A DNA stretch of 64,000 bases, taken from positions 23,629,129-23,693,128 of the forward strand of contig OZ022351.1 of the NCBI GenBank assembly GCA_963989245.1, read 5' to 3'. A program made the translations under genes and the position numbers. Source of the DNA: Nansenia antarctica (lineage: Eukaryota; Chordata; Actinopteri; Argentiniformes; Microstomatidae). Below, piece after piece: positions 47,748 to 61,848 of the stretch (position 1 is the first letter of the stretch; each line of letters begins with the position of its first letter). The notes beneath the pieces were generated by a model, which was not told where the DNA came from, did not search any database, and saw only the letters and a list, made by a program, of their open reading frames with translations.

Positions 47748-49865
47748 CTGGAGAGGAGAGAGAAAGAGAGGGAGTGAGGTGAGTCAGGGTTGGGAAGGCA
47801 TGGGATGAGGGGGGGCGGGGGGGGAGATGAGAGCGGGTAGGAGAGTAGAGGGGAAGAGAGGATGAGAGAAGAGAGGAGGTGAGAAAAGGAGGTGACAGAT
47901 GGAGAGCGGAGGAGTAGGGAGAGAGAAGAGAGGATGTGAAGAGATGAGTAGAGGATGATAAAGGGGTGACAGACAGAGACTCAGATAGAGGGGGAAGAGA
48001 GAAAGGAAAAAGACAAAATAGAGAGGAGGGGGGGTTGAGGTTATCCATTGTGAGCACAACCTCTCCGTTCCTCTGTTCTTATGTCATTATCACCAGACCC
48101 ATCAACATCATCAGTGATATTCTTATTACACGTCCGTTTGAAGAGGACGGGAGCCCGAGACGCACTCGTCTCCTTGACCCCCTCACCGTCACAAAAACAA
48201 AAGCTTCATTGTCTCGGGAACGGCAGGATGTACAATGGGAGAACCAGGGGTCACTGGGGGTCGCGATAAGTGATCCTGAGGTTTCATTCTCTCAGCCACC
48301 TGTGGCCTTGAAGTGGACAGGGGAAGGAAGCATCTCAGTAGTTTAAAGTGAGTGACCTTCCCCTCCTGGGTTCTCAGTCACGTCGCGTTCACCTGTCCTG
48401 TGTTCTCATCGCCAGTACAGAGGAGACCAAAAGTGGAAGAAGCCACTTTAGACTATTGAGGTTCAGCCGCATCGTCTGGGATGAGCTCCTCTCTTCTAAG
48501 CACATCCGGCACTGACGACAGCTAGGTCCACGTATCGATTGGATTCCAGAGTATCTCAAAGACTAGGTGCTGAGTTCCCATATTGTGATGGTGATGATAT
48601 TGAGGTTCTCGTTCACTCTTTTTAGTGTAGCCTGCCGTTAGCACGGCGGCGGTTACAGTTGTAACTCATTCCCCTGCATGATCATAAATCGTTAAGATTC
48701 CTCTCTCCATTCAAGGCACACTGTTATAATTACATGTTGAGAAGGTTTACTGTCTACAGTAGAGCTTCAGCAACCAGCCGCCACTGGTTTGTTAATTAAA
48801 TCCTAAGTAGATATAATTATATAATAATTAGAAATACCTCATTTGTTGTTTTGAAGGAGGTTATGCTGGAGTGTAGAGTGAGTTGGAAATTAAAAGGAAC
48901 AAGGGCCCACCTCATAAACCCCGCAAATCAATTCCAGTGGGCGCAAAACCACTCAGAGTAGGCCTATCCTAGCAACAAAATGGTAATAAAAAAACAATTT
49001 AGCACAAAATGGTGATAGAAAATCATCTCTGGTTGTACTACTGCCGTCGACCATACATAGAGCTGAGGGAAATGCTTTGTGCAAATGTCGAAACAATTAA
49101 ATGCTTGTTGTTGGTATGGTTTCATTGTTTGTCATTGAGAAAAGTTTGTCTTGCAAATGTACAATAGCTTGTATATTCACTAAGTTTATAAATAGCTTGT
49201 ATATTCACTAAGTTTATAAATACAATTCAAAACATATTACCTGGTGGTCTCCAGTCTGTGTTAGCAAGTAGAAGGACTCACATAGCACTGTTCAAATATA
49301 CCGTATCAAATAGGCTAGAAATATTGGCGAGTGGCTTTTTTAGTAAAGACAATAAACTAAAAAGCGTTTGATCCATTTCTATGGCTTTATTCAGGCGGAG
49401 TGGTTGACATTTAAATACATGCAAGAAACATTGGCAATTCCTAGATGACTTTATACAGCCATTGTAAATAAAATAAAAAATATTAGCGAGTAACTGTGGT
49501 TTCTTTTACTAGGGTTGCACGGTAGTGGGGGTGATTACCATCTAATACAGAGGTTCTCATCTCAACCCTCTCCTCTGGGACTCCTCTGAGGTGAGCTGGT
49601 GGTGGAACAGATCAAACATGTGGAGCGGCTGGGGGTCCCCGAGGAGAGGGTTGAGAACCACTGATCTAATAGTTTGCTGTATAATGATCACACTAACCTG
49701 CAGGTTGCTATTTCGCCTCTTCGAGCTGCACCTGTGCTTCTGCATGTTGCATCTGGAGATGCAGTCAAAGAAGCTGCAGTCGTCGTCGTTGGTGCAGTTC
49801 TGCTCCAGGATGTCTCGCATCTTCGGCTCGAAGAAGGCCATGTCCACGTCTATAGCAACCACCTA

Positions 49866-49916
<51 letters not shown>

Positions 49917-52900
49917 CAAGCAAGTCGTGACGTTAGAATTATAAGGTTCTATCTCCATTTTTGTCAAAATTTAGTTTTTTATATAATCTGATCCATTGGG
50001 TGTTTATTAATGCCTGTGTGGTGTTATTTTTAAAATGTTGACATTTTTTAGTCAGTAATTCATAAAATACAAAGGTTCCATCTCACAAAACATAATGGAA
50101 TGTAAAAACTTTGACGCTCAATATCTCTGAACTGCCCTAAACGGAGATAGAACCTTATCATTCTAAGCTCACCAAGTACCAATTAACCATTTGAAATAGT
50201 TATGTAAACAACATGCAGAAATGCGAAGAAATGTATCTTTGTCTACTACATTTAGCCAAGTTATTACACTGGTTCCAGGGCTTTCACCCACCTTTAAATG
50301 ACACTACTGGAAGATTTTGAATAAATGTATTTTATTATGTCATTTATTATGACATGGGGATAGACAGGTGTCTTTACACAAGAAATGGCACATGATGAAG
50401 TGTTTCATTGCATCACGTCCAGTCAAACACAGAGTTACTAAACACGGTGGAACATGTCGTTGCCATTATGAATAAAACACACAGAGACAGTTTGTCCCAG
50501 CGATCAGGGATACTATGAAGTCTATGCTTAAGTAATCTCTGCGCTCTCTCATCACGTCCAGTGTAATTAGTGTAGACTTTTAAAGGCAGGAAGATCAGAG
50601 AGAGATATTCGGTGTCTTGTCGATTACTATCGCCACATAGATCGGACAAGCCAGAGGGTTCACTCGGCATTTCCGTCCATAGTCTGTAGGACTAGGCCAT
50701 TTCAATGCTGGAAAACAATAGGAGGGCTGTAAACATTTAGTTTGATTAATGTTTGCACAGAGTCTTTATTGGTGTTAGCTTAACGTGTGTAATGTCTAGT
50801 GAGTTACGGCCTTTTCATGCCGCACAAAATACGTTTGTTAGGGAGAGTGACAAGTCTCTCTGCGCATGCCTGCAGCGGTAGGTTGCTCGTTTCCGGGGTG
50901 GACAACGGCTATCATAGGATTTAGAGCCACTTAACCATCTTCCAATTCTAAAAATATCTTTGCTATCACACACAGTCACTTTTGGTGCAACTAAGTAAGC
51001 TGGCCCTGCACAGTAAATGTTCTTTCTAGTGCCTTCTGTGTGACATACATGTCCAGTCCTTTGTGCTATATTGTGCCTATTACTATAAAATAAAAATAAA
51101 GTATTAAAGAAAACATAATTTCTTCTTCTTCTTTTTAGACAGAGACATAGATAATACACTTTACTTTGATGCCATATTGCATCCATGAACATTGGAATTA
51201 TATATGGCTCTGTTAAAAACTTTCCCCTGGAAAGTTATTATTTATATTGTAAATAAATAATGCATCTCTTTATTAATGTTATAGCAAGTCATGCATGGAG
51301 AATAACTAAATATACTTAAAATGGAGACCTTGTTTTGCTTTCAAGTACTATATCAAATTATATATCAAGTTTTATTTTAAAATATTGATAGGGACTCAGG
51401 GATATTTTGTCTGATCTTTAAACTCTTGCCAACAAACACACTGCATAATCGAAGATGTTTTTCTTATAACCGCCTATACTAACTTAGAATTACAAATGAT
51501 TACCTGAAACAGAACCTTAAAAAACAAACCAATCTCTCCCCTTAACATTAACCAAGAAAATAAAACAGTGCAAAAGGTACATTTTAATTGGCAGGCTAGT
51601 CGTTTTGCTAAATGGAGTGGTGGTTATATAATCATGAGGCCTTTAGGGGGGAAAAAATGATTCACAGGTTTGCTGTTGCCATCGTGATAATAGGGTCTAT
51701 TAAACAATAATTCCACATAAATTATTTATCATAAATATTTTGTTAGGCATGACGCACAGCGCAGTGCCAGAAAACCCCCTAACAAGTGACAATATTGACG
51801 ATATAATGCCTCAAGGGCATTATTGTTTTTATACAACGTTTACACAACAAACTAAGAAATTGTGACAAGAAAACAATGCTTTAAATATTTATTTTGTGAC
51901 AGATGGGTGGTTTCTGCCCAGTGCTGAGAAATGTGACAGCAGCTGGTGAAACCGGGAACAACTTGGCAACCAATCAAATTGTTCTGACTTTTATTCTGAA
52001 AATGTTAAATAAATGTCAACGTGAATTTACGAACGCACTCGTTGTCAAGGACAACCCGATACACAAATCTACTGCAGCATAGTGATACCATAATAGTTTA
52101 TTTAACTGTGGCATCGTTGTTATTAAATCACAGGTTCGAATGCCTCTCTGCCAACCACAATACTTGTTTTCATCAATACATAGTATATATTACATCTACA
52201 TTGTATTTCTATGTTATTCTTGTATGGACAGATCTACGTCTCCTCTGATAACACCTGCTGCCTGTTGTTTCTAGTCTAGACAGCTAATTAGAACAGGTAT
52301 TACAGGTATATGTGGGTGTGTCTTTTTCTAATGATAGCAGAAGCCTTTGCTCTTTATTTTCTTATCACCTTGCAGTTTTAGTTTTGTTAAATTTAAGGTA
52401 AAGAAGTAGATTTTTGCATCTCGGCTTCGAAGGACATACTTTTCTCCATCCGGGAATATAAAGATGTAAAATATTGACATAACTGCTAAAGCCAGCCAAG
52501 TTGGATAGAAATACACTGGTATATTCAAGCACTGAAGATATTATGTCAATAGAATTGATTGTACAGAGAGAGTACTGTCGTGGATATAATTGCTTCTTAA
52601 TAGATTTAGTAGAACTTACAAAGCACAAAGAGCTTAGATCAATTGTCTCCAAAGAGGCCTTTTATTAAGCCAAGTTTACATGAGCGCAGAGATAAATGAG
52701 CAGACCAATAAGCAATAAGCAATAGCCCAAAAGCAAGAAGCAGGCAAGAAGCAAGCAAGAAGCCCCCAAAGATGGGTGCGACTCATATTTATAGACCTGT
52801 CCTTGGTCATGAGGTCACTATTCTTGGGAACCAATCATATTATACAACTCTGTGATTACACAAGTTATGGCCCTATCCATAGTCAGAATTATTCACTGCG

Positions 52901-54555
52901 CCACAGATCTTGGCCCATCCCTTACAGGAAGGAAATGGGCCTTCCTTGAGTGCCAGATTTCGCCCCTACTGTAGAGAGACTTACATTTCTCAGTAGAACA
53001 TGATATAAAACCACTACAGTACTCTCTTTGTCACTGTGTAGTTTGTACATTTTTTATGGAAATCAAGTGATAGTGGTGCCAGCTGGGGAAGCAAGTTAGA
53101 CATTGTCGTACCCTTTATTGTAAAAAATATGCATTTACTATCAGGTGTAGGTTTTGTTCTATCCTCATAGAGGATATGTTTTAAATCACCTGTCAGCATG
53201 AAAATAAAGATGGAGTAGCCATCTGTGCTTTTCTCTCAGTCTCTAATCGGCCATTAATAACCCACAAGTGAATAGGTTTCAAACAGGTAAACAGGAAAGG
53301 ACAGACCTGCACACTATTGAATACAGAGGGGAATATCCCGAAATGAGGCATTTCCATTCTATTACTATGAGAGTTTCCTGGGTTATGGTAAAATTAAAAG
53401 CAAACTAATAGAATGATGATTAATGGGATTAATTAGTGGTTGTTTTTGTCCTTATGGTAATGTTTACACAGCCAGAAGCCTCCTCATTTCTCACCCCCTG
53501 CATCTCTCCCTTATCAAACTGTTGGCACTGTATGGATTAATGTGGTGTGAATAAATAAAACCCACCTGAAGCAGGCTATAAACCTAGCAGAAACAAGGCC
53601 TTAGTGTAAAAAAGGAGCTGCATCTGCAGGATCCTATCTCATTGTTTACACCAGACCTGATCTCCTTCTTCAAGTGGATCAGATCTCGGAGAGATCCCCA
53701 GCTGCTCTAGGCCTGTATGTAAGGATAGATTACCATCCCTTCACTTTAGCTTTTTCTGGGAAGTGTGTTGACCATAATAGGTTTCGAGGAAGTGAGACGT
53801 GCCTTTTAAAGAAACAAACACTGACTCACCGTGAGGTCCTTCCTGATAGCAAAGTTCTCTGGCTTGATGTCACACAGGTGTAGGCGGTGGGAGAAGTCAT
53901 TCTCAAAGTGCCACACCATCTCCAGGAAGCTCAGGGCGATGCGGTGCACCATATCCCTCGTCGTCCACTCTCCATGCCCACCGGCGGGGCCCAGGGATGG
54001 GGAGGACAACTCCCCAGAGACAGACACCTCCTCCAGGGAGAAAATGTTCTGGTCCCACGCGTGTCCGGCCGACAGATATTCAACAGCGTAGAAATGTCCG
54101 CAGGAGCCCAGCACCTTGGCCACGTGCGTGCTGAGGTCCTGGAGCACCCTGAGGAAGGTGTACTCCTCCTGCTGGAGCAGGGACCAGAGAGAGGCCAGCT
54201 CTGCCCTGGAGTAGGGCCTGCTTCGCTCCTTCAGCTTTTGGCCCCACAGCGGAGGCAAGGAGGTGTTGGTGACCTCCAGCCCCAGTGAGTTCCTGATCTC
54301 CAGGGTGGCGTAGAAGACCACGTCCAGGGGAGAGAGCTCCTCACCGGGGTCCTGGTACTCCAGCAGTCCCAGGCTCTCGTAGGAGGAGAAGTTCTCCAGC
54401 TTGGACTTGAGAACTATGGGGGAACCTCGCCAGTGCGCCTCGATCACCTTCTTGCCGTTCTCGTAGTAGAGGCAGCGCTTGTACTCTATGTGTCCACTCA
54501 TGCACAGGTCCTCGCACAGGTCCCCGGTCAGGGCACCCTCCCTGTATTCATCACA
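47478..54555 (-). CDS. dipk1c: dipk1c (FAM69C), exons 2-4 (53830-54555, 49698-49862, 47478-47747); exon 1 not found
   Basis: DIPK1C is one of the FAM69/DIPK1 proteins: divergent, kinase-like, cysteine-rich type II membrane proteins of the ER. The three exons encode 386 residues, and human DIPK1C is about 419. Visible features are GDLCEDLC near the start, a beta-3 lysine in PIVLKSKLE, the catalytic-loop equivalent HLCDIKPENFAI, the metal-binding DFG equivalent AIDVDMAFFEP, the Cys-rich NCTNDDDCSFFDCISRC and KIFRPWFS. All boundaries are phase 0. The signal-anchor exon was not recognised and probably lies beyond 64000, so intron 1 would exceed 9.4 kb. The C-terminus has a seven-glutamate run and an unusual Gly/His-rich end. 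Neighbouring C18orf63 and cyb5a match human 18q22.3. Confidence 0.93.
49698..49862 (-). CDS. dipk1c: dipk1c exon 3
   Basis: Encodes VVAIDVDMAFFEPKMRDILE through the NCTNDDDC cluster to NSNLQ; 55 codons. The acceptor is (ACTT)n followed by TAG; the donor is GTTAGT. Confidence 0.95.
49866..49925. repeat. (AAGT)n microsatellite at the dipk1c exon 3 acceptor
   Basis: About 14 units, forming (ACTT)n on the gene strand. It abuts the TAG acceptor and is followed by MITE family A copy 3. Confidence 0.96.
49926..50172. mobile_element. MITE family A, copy 3
   Basis: Starts CGTGACGTTAGAATTATAAG and ends TTATCATTCTAAGCTCAC. CAAGT occurs at both flanks (49921-49925 and 50173-50177), consistent with insertion into the AAGT repeat. 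Confidence 0.88.
50173..53829. other. dipk1c: dipk1c intron 2
   Basis: Mostly unrecognised AT-rich sequence. A solitary end of MITE family C lies at 51932-52020. No exon or RNA gene was seen. Confidence 0.5.
53830..54555 (-). CDS. dipk1c: dipk1c exon 2 (most of the kinase-like domain)
   Basis: Starts CDEYREGALTGDLCEDLC after TGCATGTCAG and ends FAIRKDLT before GTGAGT; 242 codons. The acceptor directly follows a (TG)n tract on the gene strand. Confidence 0.93.
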
Positions 54556-54561
54556 CTGACA

Positions 54562-54562
54562 T

Positions 54563-54614
<52 letters not shown>
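54562..54614. repeat. (CA)n tract at the dipk1c exon 2 acceptor
   Basis: Gives (TG)n on the gene strand, ending about 7 bp before the acceptor. Confidence 0.96.
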
Positions 54615-54615
<1 letters not shown>

Positions 54616-54951
54616 GGAGAGAATACACACTTATTTAAATAGGCAGTCTACCACACAGGTTATGGGGCTCTAAACAAATTTCGGGGCCCCACACGTCACA
54701 TCCGCACATTTGATAGATGTGTTCTAAAGTTCAAATCTCCTGATATATCACTATGACACTGATATTGAACAGTCAACGGCACTCCGCTTCGTGTCGTGCC
54801 TAACCACCCTGCTAGCTGTGCCGATATCTATGATATACCACGGCTTCTCGTTCCATAACGCTTAATTAAGTTGGCTGCTGCAATTTATTCCCATACAAAG
54901 CTTTTTGATCATACAAATTGGATCACATTACACACCCTCTCTCCATACATG

Positions 54952-55397
54952 TATATGTGACCCGGTCTGGTTAAAAGGTTCGCATGTCGGAAATTCTCAA
55001 GTCGCGCGAATGACCAAACATTTTTCATATTACGAAAGTGTTGATATAACAAACAAAAGTTTTAGGATCACTAAATAATTAGTTATGTGTTTTTAGCATG
55101 TTGATGTTCTATCAGCTTGTTGTGATGTGCTAAACATGCAGTTAGATGTTTATAGTGATGTTCATTCTTAGCTGAGTGCTATAGCAGCTGTTTTGCATGT
55201 GTTTTGATTCAGAGCGAGTTTCTCCGCTATTTGGTTTGAGGTGGACCAACATTCAAATAAGCATATCTTCTTCAACTACTTTCAGATTTCAATGTATGAC
55301 ACATCATTTGAAAGCTTAAAATCTGCACTTTCATAATCTGGAAAAAAATCTGTTTTACTTGAGGACTTTTTCACCAGACCAGACCCAGTCACATATA
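54952..55397. mobile_element. DNA transposon family B, short copy
   Basis: The left end GTATATGTGACCCGGTCTGG and the right end ACCAGACCAGACCCAGTCAC pair as termini. Internal AAGTTTTAGGATCACTAAAT is shared with 1212-1255 and 57760-57800. Confidence 0.8.
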
Positions 55398-56490
55398 CTG
55401 CTCTCGCCATCTTGCCTTAGTCAGTTAACGTGATAACTATACGCCTCCATGCACAGATACTGTATATGGTCCTGAGATTGGAAATGATTAGTGTAACTGG
55501 GAGATTATACAGAAAATCCCTCTGCGCCTATTTTCATGTAAACAGCTGTCATAGTGAGTCTGCCAAGACTTGGCCTGACAGCTAATGGCTTTGACTGTGT
55601 AGCTTTAACTCATTAGCTATAGCAATGACCCCCATATCCCTGTCACTCACTTTACTAGTCTTCCTTTCTACTCTTGCCACTGGCCCCTTTCACAAGTTGA
55701 AACTCTGCTTTAAATAGGTCACACTGTACCAGCACAGGTACTGTGTATTGTAGTGACATATATTTTAGCAATAAAAAAAAAGGTACCGGTACTGTTACAT
55801 TGCTTACTGCTTGATTACTGTTACAGCCAATGTTATTTAAATTCAGTTGTGATGCATGTAGAGCTAACTATACATATTAATTAAACCCTCCTTCTAAAGT
55901 GTTTCTGACATTAGATACATAATATGCATTCAATTGGTCTCATGCTTCAATTGTTTTAACAGACTCTACTGCACCTGTCTGACCCCGCCGTCTGCAAGCC
56001 TGGGTGACAGCCAATCACAATCACAATGGCCTCATCACTACTGTTGGATGGCAATTGCACCCAGCTTACACTTAGTTAGGCTACTATTGAAACCATATCA
56101 TCTACTTTGCTACCAAAGTTGAGTTTCAAGTCCCACTTTAAAGCATGTTTTGATGTGCATTCTATTGAAAATCAATTACAGTCTCTGTAATCGATTTGCT
56201 CATAGCTGGAACTGTTTCCTTTTCGTAGACTAGCACACAGCTTCTTTGTTTTAGTTTCGGTTCCAGCAGCCAAGCTCTTGACCGCAGAGTGATTACTTGC
56301 TGTTGTAATCCAAAAAGTTGTTGGAATCTTTTGGGAATCCAGGAAGTATATGTAACCATGGATAATTGCAAATTGATACACAGTTACTATTAGTGCCAAG
56401 AAACAGGTTGCACAGGTTTTTCTAGTTTATAGCCGCTATTACACTATTGAAGATGGTCTACTAACTGTAAATATTAGCCTGCGCTACGGT

Positions 56491-56491
56491 A

Positions 56492-56556
<65 letters not shown>
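56491..56556. repeat. (GT)n microsatellite
   Basis: About 33 GT units with one TATG interruption. Confidence 0.96.
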
Positions 56557-56559
<3 letters not shown>

Positions 56560-57645
56560 TACCCCTGGGCCCCTAATAGGTCCCTGCTACTCTCACTACG
56601 GCGTAGAATGTCTGCCGTGGTGGCCGTAAGGTCCCGGGTGTCTGGCCCTGCAATCCCAAGAGTTTAGTTTTTCTGTGTTACCCTTCTCTGTGTCTGCCAA
56701 GTTCCACACATGTTCCACACAGCCATTGTAATTCTATGGATTTCCTGAGTCTTGCATCACATCAGGCTGCAGCTGTTGTAGCTCCTGTTTGTAAACTCTC
56801 CCACCATGGTGTTTGGTTGGGTTGTCTACAAGTCTGTCATGGTGTTCATATGTGCTGTAGGAGTGTAGAAGGATTTGTTTACTTATGTTTAATGTTTATA
56901 TGTTCTGAGTCCTATGTATATAAAGACTTTTTGTTTGGTCCGTTTGGTTGCAATGAATTATAAAGTAGATTAGGCCTACATGGCTTCAATTAGGTTTGCG
57001 GTCAACCTGTTAGTTGTGGATACCCAAAGAGGAGCCAAGTTTCAGTACAACAGCTGAAGTCAAGAAACTCCTGGCGCCCACTGCATGTTTGTTTGGCATT
57101 TGCTATAATATAGCTAATGACTTGAATAACAGGTCCCAGTCAACTCCCGTCTTTGAAGTCAAGGTATGTGATTTATGAACTGCGTTACTCAGTAGCTACA
57201 GAACTGGGCAGTATCCAACTGACATTTTCAGATCAGCTGATATCTTTATGGTGGGGATTATTTTTTATGTTTCTTTTTCTTCATTTTATGTGTCATATTC
57301 CCACAAAAGGCAATGAACACAGCTAACACCTACTGGCTGCCATTTAGAATTAAAGTCTGTCTGTTCTTGGCTTTGCCGCACCTCAGTTCCACGAAAACCA
57401 TCCATATTTAAAAGCTTAAAAACATAAACCTTAAAAGGTACAATCATATCTGCATGAATAAATAAAAAAGAAAAGTTCCTTTGGCAGCAGACTACTACAA
57501 CTACATTGCACTAAAGAGCGCTATAGGAGATCTTTTCTGCCTGCCTCAATAACACTGTACAAATCCTCCTCCGACTGGCTCGGTCTGGGAGATCAGAGTC
57601 AAGCTGGAGGATGTTAAAACTACTGGATATAAGGTCCCAAATGTG

Positions 57646-58165
57646 GTCTGGTGAAAATGTCAGCAATTCCCAAGTCACGCAAATGAGCAAAAAGCTTCTT
57701 AAAAAAATATATGTTTTCAAACTTTTTGGGCATATTACACAAGTTTAACTGTTGAAGAGTCCACTCAATATAACAAACAACAGTTTTAGGATCACTAAAT
57801 ACTACACTAATAATTTGTGAATTGGATTCACTGTCTCATCTGCCAAAGGCTACTGGGTAAGTGATACATGGCTTGTGAACAAACATACGTTTTAGGATGT
57901 GTTCAAAAGCAAGGACTGTGTGATCATCTAATTATGTGTAGTTATGTGTTTTTAGCATGTTGATGTTCTATCAGCGCGTTGATATGCTAAACATACAGTT
58001 AGATGTACATAGCGATGTTCCTTTTTAGCCGCTAGCTATTAGCAGCTGGTTTGCATGTGTTTCAATGTATGACACATCATTTGAAATTACAATCTGCACT
58101 TTCATAATCTGGGGGGGAAAAAAAAAAAGACCATGCCCTACTTGAGGACTTTTTAACCAGACCCT
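57646..58165. mobile_element. DNA transposon family B, diverged copy
   Basis: TGTGGTCTGGTGAAAATGTC at the left and TTTTTAACCAGACCCTGTTA at the right, with the same interior as 54952-55397 (TGTTGATGTTCTATCAGC). Confidence 0.75.
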
Positions 58166-61100
58166 GTTACAAATGTCTATTGGTCTATCTTTATTTTGCA
58201 TTTTTACATTTATTTTATTCCAGCCTATTCAATTGTCACTTTATTTAGTTGTTGCTGTTTTGTGGTCTGTGCTTCTGTAACACCGTAAAATCAATAAAGT
58301 ACCTATCTATCTACCTATCTAAAACATTACTCTGTGAATTAGCCCAAATATTTACTGCATCTGTTGTGCACTACATTTTCCATGCGCTTCTTTTGTCACA
58401 AGTGAATAAAAACTGTTGTGAAATATGTCACCTTTTTACGAGCACCATTCATGGCCAATTCCTACCAACTTTGCATAGTTATCTGGACAAATGTTTGAAA
58501 CAACAATGACATTACATTTCATTACATTTACTCTGATTGAATTGAAAAAATACATATGTTGTTTATTCTCGTTTGGTTTTTTAACCATAGAGAACCATAA
58601 TATAGTATGTTTAATAGAATAATGGAGGTCAAGGCTTGATTTCCGAAACCACTTGCATGAAAATACTAAATATCTATAGGCTTATATTGTATAATGTGAA
58701 GCAGGGTTGGTGTGCTTGCTATGCAGCTTCGCCCCAGGCGAGGTAATAGTTAAGTGTGGAGTGGTGTAGTGCGTCTGTGGCCTGCGGAGCGAGGGGCTGC
58801 CCAACTTGAGAGCTGGTCAGTATCGGAATCCCAGGAATGTACTGGTGCAATGGCCTTAGCTCTTAGATTCCTCTCAGAACTCCGGAGAAATGAGGCTCTG
58901 CTGGAACTCTCCCAGAAAAGCCCTCTTGTTCCCCGTAACCTGACAGACAATAGTATAAATATATACATTCATTGCAGCCCACATTATCTACATTTGGTTC
59001 CAATTAGTGAGTGAGAACATTAGGAAATTATTCTGTGCTTGCTCGCAGCCAATGTAAGCCAATACCGTAAATCATCCGATCATAATTGCTCTTATTGTGT
59101 TGAATGTAGATGGGAAGTGGACTTTATAATGTCTCTTTATTCTAGACCGAGAAGAACAATAAATACTTTCATTTCCAAGGATCGGGTGGGTGGGCTGGTT
59201 CACGAGGGCTGGTTCACGAGAAGTCCAGTTCACAATGAATAACCCACAGTTTACTTCAGCTGTTGAATCCAAGTCATTCTATGATATTTTCAAGACAGTA
59301 AACTTCAGTGTATTTGCAGAAAGATAGTTGATAATGCAGTCCTCACAGGTGGTTGATAGCATATTGTACAGTACACATCATATTGAGTGGTAGTATATTA
59401 TACAATTATACAGTATCATCAATAAGCAATAACATCATTCATGATGATGAAATGAAATACGCGAGAGAGTGAACACAACCCAAAAACAACAGCAGGAATA
59501 ACGTTGACGTAGAAATGTTTTGTAAGTATTGTAACTATTCTACCAAATACAACCATCATTTGACTTCACATTCAAAATGGCCTTGGCAGCCATCCCTCCC
59601 TCCAGGCCCCACCATCTGCGTTTAAATGCATGAATAACCAAACCGAAGGCATAGCTAATCCTGAGAGCAGGGAGCTATTAAGGTGTGCAGTAGAAAGCTT
59701 AAGAGGTTTGTTCAAACAACAAAGGTTTCCAAAGACCTGCGAGGCAGCGAACACTGCCCGTAGTGTCTACAACAGATGGCCCTACTGTTTAAAAGAGGAC
59801 ACACACACACACATTATGTGTACACGATGCTGTTACGTATGGCCTCAGGGTTGTACCTTTAAAACCTGTCAAACCTTTGAAACCTTTATGCTAAAGGAAG
59901 CATGCTCATCACAGAAACCCCATCCTCTGTGGGGTAATTAACATTAACAGGTTATTAACATTTCCAAGCCAATCTCTGACAAGCCAATCTATAAAAATAT
60001 AATCTATGACAATATAACACCACATAAATATAAATACACATTTCAATTGAATTATGTTTGTATGGTTATGGCCTTGGGCCTGCCTTTGAAAACTGCCAAA
60101 TCTCTTTATGCAAGGTGCAAAAGGAAGTGCAGTCTTGCATGTCCTACTGTATCCTCTTTGTGGTAGACAACTGAGGGATAACTTCTAGACACATACAGCT
60201 CCGTTCAAAAGAGTTTTTGAGGACAGCTTGACACCGACGCTTTGACTTAACCCGAGGACAGCCTCAGAAGGAACTACTGTTGTTGATTGATTTTGTGTGA
60301 ATTTGCAGAACGCTTTGCAGAAAGACAATAATCATGAAAACAGCCATACATTTTCATATCACCTCAGGGTTCAGGGGCTACGTGTGGTTACTCGTAACCA
60401 CTAAGTACCTGTCTCCGGCGGAGAAGTGATGAAGAGTTTCTACAGTACTTTCCCTCCCCGAAGCCCCTTTCTTCCCTGCCAGAGACATGCCTGAATGCAA
60501 ATCAAGAAACCGTAGCAATATTTGGACAATGTCAGTCGTATCGCCTTTCCTTCAGCAGTATGGGGCATTTGGATTTCTCTATTTGACTGGCACTACAAGT
60601 AACTGTGTGGGGCTATGTGAAACTACTTCAAAATAACCTATATTAGTACAAATATCCATCTATCTTCATCATTTAATTCATGTAGCATGACATTGATTCA
60701 CCCTGTAGATTAAGAAATTGCAACAAAAAAAATGTAATGGTAAATAATATAGAATATGATGACATTTTTCACAAACATTAAGTGGTAAATACTAAAGGAA
60801 GGTAATAAAGTGTTTATACGAACCATAGATTTACCTTTCCATATAATGCAATACAAATACACAAGAGTACTGTAGCCTATATATTTTTTTAACAAAAGAC
60901 CAGTGAATATCTCATCATGAAATGTTTCTATATCCTGTTGCTGGTTCAGTAGGTACAGTAGACTGTAGTAGACTAAAGCAGATTCAGGTAGACCTCCTCG
61001 TGGTCCTTGAAGAATAAATCAACACATAAAACAACTGTATAGGGTTAACCCTAACCCTAACCTTAACCTTAACCCAAACCCTGTTCCTCAACAGAACCTC

Positions 61101-61579
61101 AGATATACTGTGAAGTATATCAGTCAGTCAGTCAGCAGAAAAGAGGCGAGGGGTTGTAGTACCATCCTCCCGGCCCCGGTTGACGGTCCAAATGAGTATG
61201 TCATCGGCCACTTTGACCTTTAAAACATCTATCCAAACCAGGGTGCATTGTGGGTAGAAATAACCATCTGACTGACTGACTGTTGACCTGTTGCCTTGGG
61301 CCACATGCCAAGAGGGAGTAGAAAATGAAAGACTGTTCCATCCTCATTCCTTGTCTCTCTCTATGATATAATGTCAGAAGAATGGCTGTATGAGGTAAGC
61401 ATTCAGGAGATTAAGTTGTTGGTGGATGACTGTAGGCGATGTGGAATTACCTCCCTCTATGTTGTAATGAAACTATCATTAATTTGTGAGATATTTTGTT
61501 TGCGTAGACCTCCCTTTGAGATGATGTGCACAATGCCCAAAAGCGAATCGTTTCGTAATGTCATTTTAAGCTATCAGCA

Positions 61580-61700
61580 TGATAGATAGATAGGTACTTT
61601 ATTTATCCCTGAGGGGAAATTAAGGTTATACCGAAGTTCACATCACAAACAGCAGCAACAGAATAAAGTAACAATTGAATAATATATATATATTTATGTT
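61580..61700 (-). mobile_element. LINE 3' tail, minus strand
   Basis: GATAGATAGGTACTTTATTT then ATCCCTGAGGGGAAATTAAG is the usual 3' end of a common fish RTE/Rex-type LINE. Confidence 0.7.
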
Positions 61701-61848
61701 ATAAAATATATAACATTTTTTTTTTTTACAAAAGCCTTATAATAGACGTCAGAAAGAAACATAGTGTCAACAGTCCAGTATGAATTCTGATAGTATTTTC
61801 CTTTGGAATATGGCCTTTTTCTCTTTCCAATGAACTTGAAAAGAAAAT

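Noticed and set aside
58750..58968. 72-codon minus-strand frame as dipk1c exon 1
   Set aside because: It has no hydrophobic signal-anchor and no match to the ERCTD-type end expected before exon 2.
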